Assembly (NCBI GenBank): GCA_020025885.1
Contig: JAHHRJ010000030.1
Span: forward strand, 1 to 27,037
Source of the DNA: Butyricicoccus sp.
GTDB lineage: Bacteria > Bacillota > Clostridia > Oscillospirales > Butyricicoccaceae
DNA length: 27,037 nucleotides
Direction: 5' to 3'
Of this stretch, positions 15,527 through 21,336 are shown piece after piece. The notes below the pieces were generated by a model. It saw only the letters and a program-made list of their open reading frames with translations. It made no database searches and was not told the DNA's origin. A program made the position numbers and the translations under genes. Position 1 is the stretch's first letter, and each line of letters begins with the position of its first letter.

Positions 15527-15784
15527 ATGAAGGAATTTAATTACACAATTCAGGATGCTCTGGGCATCCATGCACGTCCAGCTGGTCAGTTGGTTAAGGT
15601 TGTAAAGGAGTTTTCCAGCAAGGTTATGATCGAGAAGGCTGGCAAGTCTGTTGACGCAACTCGCCTGATGAGCCTGATGGGTCTCGGCGTAAAGCAGGGT
15701 GACGCAGTTCGCGTAACTGTTGAAGGTGCTGACGAGGCGGATGCATGTGCAGCAGTACAGAAGTTCTTCACAGAGAACCTGTAA
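15527..15784 (+). CDS. ptsH: HPr-family phosphocarrier protein lacking Ser46
   Basis: An 85-residue HPr. The active-site histidine is H15 in GIHARPA, as in phosphotransferase-system HPr, which passes phosphate from enzyme I to sugar permeases. The usual regulatory site S46 is arginine here (sequence DATRLMSLMGLG), so the classic HPr-kinase switch for catabolite repression is not available at that position; S49 is nearby but sits elsewhere on the helix. GAGAGG lies 10 nt before ATG 15527; a TTG at 15521 is possible but too close. It is a one-gene unit with its own promoter and terminator and no ptsI beside it, framed by two inverted 111-bp repeats. Confidence 0.93.
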   Translation: MKEFNYTIQDALGIHARPAGQLVKVVKEFSSKVMIEKAGKSVDATRLMSLMGLGVKQGDAVRVTVEGADEADACAAVQKFFTENL

Positions 15785-15801
15785 GTTTGTTGATACCGAA
15801 A

Positions 15802-15827
15802 AGGGCAGCCAATAGCTGCTCTTTTTC
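15802..15827 (+). terminator. Terminator of ptsH
   Basis: AGGGCAGC pairs with GCTGCTCT (one G-T pair) around a 5-nt loop and is followed by TTTTT. Confidence 0.85.
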
Positions 15828-15868
15828 TATACAATCAGATTCTATGAGATCCTAAGAGAACAAATCCT

Positions 15869-15979
15869 GAGACTGTCGAAGAACTTTGACAGTCTTTCCA
15901 GAGGAACCCAGTCCCCCTAGATACAGAGCAAATCTGCTCCGCTTTGAGTGACGTGACCAGCAAGCTGGTCACGGCCTTA
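15869..15979 (-). repeat. 111-bp structured repeat, copy B (inverted)
   Basis: Reverse complement of copy A at 15125-15235. Its hairpin GTGACCAGC/GCTGGTCAC is perfect (15952-15971), and a GACTGTC/GACAGTC hairpin lies at its other end. Together the two copies frame the ptsH unit. Confidence 0.85.
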
Positions 15980-16144
15980 GTGGAAAGTGACCCACTGGAT
16001 TGCTTTCTTAACCATTAAGGCGCACGTTGCACGGGTCGATGACAAAATTTGAGGTGTATGTCTTTTATGGAATGCTTGATCTCGCTCCATATGTAGCTCG
16101 CCAGCAAGGATCAAATTTTCTACGGAAGCACGTAAAAATTCCAT
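15977..16144 (-). pseudogene. Possible small gene or gene remnant
   Basis: A 55-codon minus-strand frame with protein-like composition (for example EFLRASVENLILAGELHME and QAFHKRHTPQ). The frame stays open upstream of the ATG for about 20 codons, also with plausible residues. There is no ribosome site before ATG 16144. The stop codon TAA is the first triplet of repeat copy B. It may be the tail of a gene truncated by rearrangement. I do not recognise it. The rest of the 15830-16182 gap is repeat copy B. Confidence 0.3.
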
Positions 16145-16182
16145 CTCTGCAATGTCTTCTTGGATAAAAATAAGTCGTATAC

Positions 16183-16211
16183 TTGACAGAATTATATCAA
16201 AACGTTATACT
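16183..16211 (+). promoter_or_regulatory. Sigma-A promoter of the TetR gene
   Basis: TTGACA (16183-16188) and TATACT (16206-16211), 17-bp spacer. Start of transcription near 16218. Confidence 0.88.
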
Positions 16212-16225
16212 GAGCTTAATAATAT

Positions 16226-16243
16226 TTTGGCTAAATGACCAAA
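16226..16243. promoter_or_regulatory. Possible TetR operator
   Basis: TTTGG and CCAAA form a 5-bp inverted repeat with an 8-nt centre just after the predicted transcription start, suited to autorepression by the protein encoded next. Confidence 0.35.
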
Positions 16244-16263
16244 TTGGCGTGAGGGAGAAGATC

Positions 16264-16857
16264 ATGGAAGAAAATAAGCACCTGCAGGAAGAAAATACGG
16301 AAGAACGTATTTTGGATGCGGCGTTTGATGTGGTCTATGAAAAGACTATCAGTGGAACACGCATGGCACTCATTGCAGAACGCGCAGGAATGTTCCAATC
16401 CAACATTCATTATTATTATAAATCTAAGCATGAGCTTATGATGGCGGTGCATAGAAAAGTGCTCGACCGCTGTGCAGAGTTACAGGAAGAGCTGCTCTCT
16501 ACCTGCGGAAGTGATCTCAAAGAACGCATTGGCGTGTTTTGGGGACAGAAAAGAGAGTTTATAGTGAACGAACAGCGATATGATTTCGCTGAGATCGATT
16601 TTTGGGTGCAGTCTCGTGTGGATGCACAGGTAAAAGAAGTGTTTGTACAGTCATTTGTTGTATGGCGTGATAAAATTGAAACAATGCTGAAAGAATTTAA
16701 TGTCCCAGACGAGCGGGCAGCAATGCTGGCAGTAGTGATGACTTCCATGATGGAGGGGGCATCGATCCAGTATCTGATTGATCCGGGCGCGTTCGACATT
16801 GATGCCTATTTCGATTATTGTACACAGATGGTCATTCGAGAGATTCGAAACGGCTGA
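16264..16857 (+). CDS. TetR/AcrR-family transcriptional regulator
   Basis: A 197-residue regulator. Residues 12-60 form the TetR DNA-binding domain: RILDAAFDVVYEK, then a helix-turn-helix with ALIAERAGMFQSNIHYYYKSKHELM. The helical remainder would bind a ligand and dimerise. ATG 16264 is used because GGGAG lies 7 nt upstream and the promoter lies at 16183-16211, which rules out earlier starts in the same frame. It directly precedes the purine-type gene cluster on the same strand, with a terminator between. Control of that cluster by a purine or its breakdown product is the natural guess, but no ligand can be read from the sequence. Confidence 0.9.
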   Translation: MEENKHLQEENTEERILDAAFDVVYEKTISGTRMALIAERAGMFQSNIHYYYKSKHELMMAVHRKVLDRCAELQEELLSTCGSDLKERIGVFWGQKREFIVNEQRYDFAEIDFWVQSRVDAQVKEVFVQSFVVWRDKIETMLKEFNVPDERAAMLAVVMTSMMEGASIQYLIDPGAFDIDAYFDYCTQMVIREIRNG

Positions 16858-16862
16858 TTTTT

Positions 16863-16899
16863 GAAGGACGTAAGCCTGGAGGGGCTTGCGTTCTTTTTT
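16863..16899 (+). terminator. Terminator or attenuator between tetR and ssnA
   Basis: ACGTAAGCC (16868-16876) pairs with GGCTTGCGT (16883-16891), one G-T pair, followed by TTCTTTTTT. I find no convincing promoter between it and ssnA, so partial readthrough may feed the cluster. Confidence 0.75.
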
Positions 16900-16965
16900 G
16901 TTTATGTAGAAAGCACTAAGAATTCGGGAACAGTTTTGTGCAAAATGGAGAGAGAAGGGGTTGCT

Positions 16966-18300
16966 ATGAAAACAATTTTGAAAAATGGTACAGTCATTAC
17001 ACGAGATCCATTGAATCCGATGTTCCAGAATGGAGCAGTTCTGTTTGAGGGTGGGATCATACTGGAAGTGGGAACGACTGATGCTTTGTGTGCGGCATAT
17101 CCAGATGCGGTGTGCATAGATGCCAAAGGCGGCATTATTTTGCCAGGCTTTATCAATGCGCACCATCATATCTATTCGGCGTTTGCGAGAGGGCTTGCCA
17201 TTCCGGGTGCAGCACCGAATGATTTTCCAGATGTGCTCGAAAAGATTTGGTGGAATATCGATCGTCATTTGATGCGCCCCATGACACGTGCTTCGGCGTA
17301 TATGACGCTCATTGAAAGCATTCGTTCGGGTGTTACAACGGTATTTGACCATCATGCTTCGTTTGGTGACATTCCAAACAGCCTAGATGAAATAGCAGAG
17401 ACAGCAACCGATCTTGGAATACGTGCATGTTTGTGCTATGAGATTTCTGACCGTGATGGCGCGGAAAAGGCGCGGCAGAGTGTATTGGAAAATGAGCGCT
17501 TTGAGAATTTCTGCAAACAGGACACGAGCAGGCTGCTTGCATCTATGTGCGGTATGCATGCATCGTTTACCATTTCAGAAGAAACCATGGAGTTTGCACG
17601 CGCACATACACAGTCTGGTTTCCACATTCATGTGTGCGAGGGCGCATATGACCGAGATCATTGCAGTGCGACCTACCATGAAACGGTGATTGAACGCTTG
17701 GCACGGCATGGTATTTTGGGAGAACAGACTATTTGTGGGCACTGCGTTTATCTGACGGACAGCGATCGCCAGACTTTGGCGGAGACTGGCACGGCAGTTG
17801 TGCATAATCCGCAATCCAATATGGGCAATGCCGTTGGTGTTACGGATGTGCTAAAGCTCGTAAATTCTGGCATTACAGTAGGCATGGGCACAGACGGATT
17901 CACCTCAGATATTTTGGAGTCGGTCAAGACAGCGAATGTATTGATTAAGCACATGAATCAGAATCCGTCTGTTGGATTTGGCGAAGTCATGGATATGACC
18001 TTTGTAAACAATGCAAAGCTCGCAGACCGCCATTTTGGAGATACCTGCGGTGTGATTCGCCCGGGTGCACGCGCTGACCTGATCGTTTCCGATTATTGTC
18101 CGATGACAACACTCACAGCAGATAATATCAATGGGCATATCACGTTTGGCATGAATGGACGCAATATCACAACGACTATTTGCGGTGGTCGCGTGCTGAT
18201 GCAGGATCGTGTGCTTGTGGGCGTAGATGAAGAGAAGATCGCATATATGTGTAAAAAGCAAGCTGATGCGTTGTGGGACGCATTGGGTGTGAATCAATAA
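16966..18300 (+). CDS. ssnA: SsnA-type amidohydrolase (purine-breakdown cluster)
   Basis: A 444-residue metal-dependent hydrolase of the TrzA/AtzA-SsnA group. Metal and catalytic residues are present: H66 and H68 in NAHHHIYS, H222 and E225 in HIHVCEG, H259 in CGHCV, and D310 in GMGTDG. Members remove amino groups from, or open, heterocyclic rings. SsnA is a marker of the ygfK-hydA-xdh cluster linked to anaerobic purine and urate breakdown in gut bacteria; its exact step is not settled. ATG 16966 has AAGGGG 5 nt upstream; an open frame from 16861 runs through the terminator and is discounted. First structural gene of the cluster; ygfK starts 44 nt later. Confidence 0.9.
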   Translation: MKTILKNGTVITRDPLNPMFQNGAVLFEGGIILEVGTTDALCAAYPDAVCIDAKGGIILPGFINAHHHIYSAFARGLAIPGAAPNDFPDVLEKIWWNIDRHLMRPMTRASAYMTLIESIRSGVTTVFDHHASFGDIPNSLDEIAETATDLGIRACLCYEISDRDGAEKARQSVLENERFENFCKQDTSRLLASMCGMHASFTISEETMEFARAHTQSGFHIHVCEGAYDRDHCSATYHETVIERLARHGILGEQTICGHCVYLTDSDRQTLAETGTAVVHNPQSNMGNAVGVTDVLKLVNSGITVGMGTDGFTSDILESVKTANVLIKHMNQNPSVGFGEVMDMTFVNNAKLADRHFGDTCGVIRPGARADLIVSDYCPMTTLTADNINGHITFGMNGRNITTTICGGRVLMQDRVLVGVDEEKIAYMCKKQADALWDALGVNQ

Positions 18301-18344
18301 GCGTTTCCTTTATAATATGATGATTGGGAATGGAGAAATTTAAA

Positions 18345-19967
18345 ATGAGTGATAAGATGAGAACAATTCCGTTTGACAAGCTGTTAGAGCGTTCCCTGCG
18401 CGATCTGCGACAAACACGCACTCTGTTCCATGTTCCGGTTGCCGATCATGTACCGGATCTGAATATGCAGTTTGCAGGACGTCCGCTGTCTTGTCCAATG
18501 GGACCCGCAGCAGGACCGCATACCCAGCTGGCTCAGAATTTGATTGCAGGATTTGGTGCAGGTGCACGTCTGTTTGAACTGAAAACTGTACAGATCTTAC
18601 AGGGAGAACAGCTTGGCATTCAAAAGCCGTGCATCTGGACTGGTGATGAAGCGTATAACATTGAATGGAGCACGGAGCTGCCCATCGAGGAAGCACGCGA
18701 TGAGTATATTCGTGCATATATCGTAATTCATCTGCTCGCAAAGGAATTTGACATGGACAACAAGTTTCAGTTCCATGCAAGCGTCGGATATAATCTCGAA
18801 GGCATCCAAAGTCCTCCGGTAGATGGATTTTTAAATGCAATGCTGGATGCATCCCAGACCGATTGCTGGAGATCGGCGACCCAGTGGACGCTGGAACATT
18901 TGAATCTGTTCACTAAGGTAGATGCAGACTTTGTAAAATCGATCAGCCCGTGTATTTCAAATACGGTTACCCTTTCGACCATGCATGGTTGCCCAGCGGA
19001 TGAGATTGAGCGTATTGCAACCTATCTGCTGATAGAAAAGGGCTTCCATACATACATCAAGTGCAACCCAACACTGATTGGATATGAACGCGTCAAGGAA
19101 CTGCTGGAAACCTTGGGCTATGGCTATATCGCATTTGATACCACACACTTTGACCATGATCTCAAGCTGGAAGATGCACTGGCAATGCTGCGCCGTCTGT
19201 GTGCACGTGCCATGGAACATGGTCGCGTATTTGGTGTAAAGCTCACAAATACATTCCCTGTACAGATTCACAACAAGGAACTTGCAGGCGATGCAATGTA
19301 TATGTCGGGCAAGCCATTGTTCTCGCTTGCCATTCATGTTGCACGTGTTTTGAGCGAAGCATTTGATGGACATCTGCCGATCTCTTTCTCAGGTGGCATT
19401 GATCTGCATAATATCACAGAAGTGCTGGCGTGTGGTATTGCTCCCGTTACTGTGGCAACCATTCTGCTCAAGGCAGGCGGCTATCGCAACCTGACGCGTT
19501 TGGCAGGACTTGTACCAGAAACCGTTCCAGCACAGGTAGATGTGAAACGTTTGGCGGCGCTCTGTGACTCCGTTACACAGGACGCGCACTATCAGAAGAA
19601 GGCTGACCGTCCGTGTCCGGCACGTCCAGAAACATTCCCAGAAGCATGTTTCAAGTGCAAAAACTGTATGGATGTTTGTCCGAACCGTGCCAACTATCCA
19701 GTTCCAGAGCTGAAACTTTCCATTCATATTGATGCATATTGCAATGAGTGCGGAAACTGTGCTTGCCTATGCCCAATCGGCATTATTCCATATGCAGATA
19801 AATTTACGCTGTTCTCCTGTGACGAAGATTTTGAAAATTCTAAGAACGATGGTTTCCTGAATCGTCAAAAATATCGTTGGCATGGACAGGTTGGTACAGA
19901 CTTTACTTGCCTGCCGCAGGAATTGCACCAGGCGATCGACAAGCTGCTTGGAGGTGACTTTGCATGA
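18345..19967 (+). CDS. ygfK: Short YgfK-type Fe-S oxidoreductase without the FAD/NAD(P)H domain
   Basis: A 540-residue protein; YgfK proteins are normally about 1000. Residues 1-425 match the N-terminal dihydroorotate/dihydropyrimidine dehydrogenase-like barrel, with PMGPAAGPHTQLAQN, TMHGCPADEIE, and ISFSGGID. Directly after comes the YgfK C-terminal ferredoxin module: C435/C438/C441/C445 in the first CxxCxxCxxxC and C466/C469/C472/C476 in the second, then the typical YADKFTLF tail. The central GltD-like flavin and pyridine-nucleotide domain of the full-length protein is absent. Both remaining domains are intact, so this is a clean architecture, not decay. Electrons probably arrive from ferredoxin or a partner. 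GGAG lies 9 nt before ATG 18345. It overlaps hydA by 4 nt. Confidence 0.88.
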   Translation: MSDKMRTIPFDKLLERSLRDLRQTRTLFHVPVADHVPDLNMQFAGRPLSCPMGPAAGPHTQLAQNLIAGFGAGARLFELKTVQILQGEQLGIQKPCIWTGDEAYNIEWSTELPIEEARDEYIRAYIVIHLLAKEFDMDNKFQFHASVGYNLEGIQSPPVDGFLNAMLDASQTDCWRSATQWTLEHLNLFTKVDADFVKSISPCISNTVTLSTMHGCPADEIERIATYLLIEKGFHTYIKCNPTLIGYERVKELLETLGYGYIAFDTTHFDHDLKLEDALAMLRRLCARAMEHGRVFGVKLTNTFPVQIHNKELAGDAMYMSGKPLFSLAIHVARVLSEAFDGHLPISFSGGIDLHNITEVLACGIAPVTVATILLKAGGYRNLTRLAGLVPETVPAQVDVKRLAALCDSVTQDAHYQKKADRPCPARPETFPEACFKCKNCMDVCPNRANYPVPELKLSIHIDAYCNECGNCACLCPIGIIPYADKFTLFSCDEDFENSKNDGFLNRQKYRWHGQVGTDFTCLPQELHQAIDKLLGGDFA

Positions 19968-21331
19968 TAACTTGTATCCAGAACGGCAAGATCGTAACTG
20001 GAGAGCGTGTCTTTGAAGCGGATATCTTAATTCAGGATGGACGCATTGCAAAAATTGGCACGGGGCTGACTGGGGAAAAGAATGTGGATGCGGGAGGCTG
20101 TTTGGTCTTTCCAGGTTTTATCGATGGACATACCCACTTAGACATGCCCGTTTCGGGAACAGTCACAGCAGATAACTTCAAGACAGGCACAGAAGCCGCG
20201 CTCATTGGCGGCACAACAATGCTCATTGACTTTGCAACACAGGATCAAGGCGGTACCCTTGCAGAGGCGCTACGCGTTTGGCATGGACGTGCGGATGGCA
20301 ACTGTGCTTGTGACTATGGATTCCATATGGCAGTCACCGACTGGAATGAGCAGACACGCAAAGAACTGCATGAAATGGCAGAAGCAGGCATTACCTCATT
20401 TAAGGCGTACTATGCATATGGCGGGCTCATGCTGGATGACTGTGCAATGTATGACCTGCTGTGTGAAATGCATGAGATCGGCGGCATTTTGGGCGTACAT
20501 TGTGAAAATGGCCCGATCTTGGAGCACTTGCGTGCAAAGGCGTTGGAGGCGGGCTGTACGGGCCCAGAGTGGCATGCACGCACACGCCCAGCAGTGATAG
20601 AGGGAGAAGCCGTATCGCGTTTTCTGCGCATTGCAGAGCTTGCAGACGCGCCCGCATGGATCGTGCACCTTTCGACAGAAGATGGACTCGGTGAAATTCG
20701 CGCGGCACGTGCACGTGGACAGCGTGTTTTGGTGGAAAGCTGTCCGCAATATCTGACCCTAACAGAAGAAGTATATGAGCGTACTGGCTTTGAGGCGGCA
20801 AAATATGTATGTTCGCCGCCGATCCGTCCGCAGAGCGATCAGGATGCGCTGTGGAAGGCGCTGGAAGCCGGTGAGATCGATATTTTGTCCACAGACCATT
20901 GTTCTTTTAACTTCAAGGGGCAGAAGGAAATGGGACGCACCAATTTTACAGAGATTCCCAATGGAATGCCAGGACTGGAGCATCGCCCGACTGTGATGTA
21001 TACAGCGGCGGTGGCATCCGGACGGATTTCGGTGAGCGCGCTGTGTAAAATGATGGCAGAGATACCAGCAAAGATGTTTGGTGTATGGGGACAGAAAGGA
21101 AGTTTGGAAGTCGGTAAGGATGCGGATATCGTGATCTATGATCCGCAGGCAGACTTTACCATTTCGGCAGACAATCAGCATCATAATTGCGATTATACAC
21201 CGTTTGAGGGATTTGAAACCAAGGGTTCTGTGCGCGATGTATTTTTACGCGGCATTCATGCAGTGCATGCAGGAGAACTTTTAGAAACTGGACGCGGTCA
21301 GTATGTTGCGCGAGACAAAATGATGGGGTGA
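19964..21331 (+). CDS. hydA: Dihydropyrimidinase / D-hydantoinase-type amidohydrolase
   Basis: A 455-residue cyclic amidohydrolase. Binuclear metal site: H56 and H58 in GFIDGHTHLD, carboxylated K147 in ITSFKAYY, H179 in GVHCENG, H235 in WIVHLST, and D311 in STDHCSF. The family opens cyclic ureides such as dihydropyrimidines and hydantoins. In this cluster the substrate is probably a ring-reduced or partly opened purine product rather than dihydrouracil; that is inference. The start overlaps the ygfK stop (ATGA), and the end runs to the Mo-hydroxylase gene, so the three are translated together. Confidence 0.92.
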   Translation: MITCIQNGKIVTGERVFEADILIQDGRIAKIGTGLTGEKNVDAGGCLVFPGFIDGHTHLDMPVSGTVTADNFKTGTEAALIGGTTMLIDFATQDQGGTLAEALRVWHGRADGNCACDYGFHMAVTDWNEQTRKELHEMAEAGITSFKAYYAYGGLMLDDCAMYDLLCEMHEIGGILGVHCENGPILEHLRAKALEAGCTGPEWHARTRPAVIEGEAVSRFLRIAELADAPAWIVHLSTEDGLGEIRAARARGQRVLVESCPQYLTLTEEVYERTGFEAAKYVCSPPIRPQSDQDALWKALEAGEIDILSTDHCSFNFKGQKEMGRTNFTEIPNGMPGLEHRPTVMYTAAVASGRISVSALCKMMAEIPAKMFGVWGQKGSLEVGKDADIVIYDPQADFTISADNQHHNCDYTPFEGFETKGSVRDVFLRGIHAVHAGELLETGRGQYVARDKMMG

Positions 21332-21336
21332 GCAGT

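Noticed and set aside
16183..16263. Longer start for the TetR protein
   Set aside because: The extension overlaps the TTGACA/TATACT promoter of the gene.
16861..16965. Longer start for SsnA
   Set aside because: The extension covers the tetR terminator and is not amidohydrolase-like.
21328..21336. GTG start for the Mo-hydroxylase overlapping the hydA stop
   Set aside because: No ribosome site precedes it; GGGGTGA is placed for ATG 21337.
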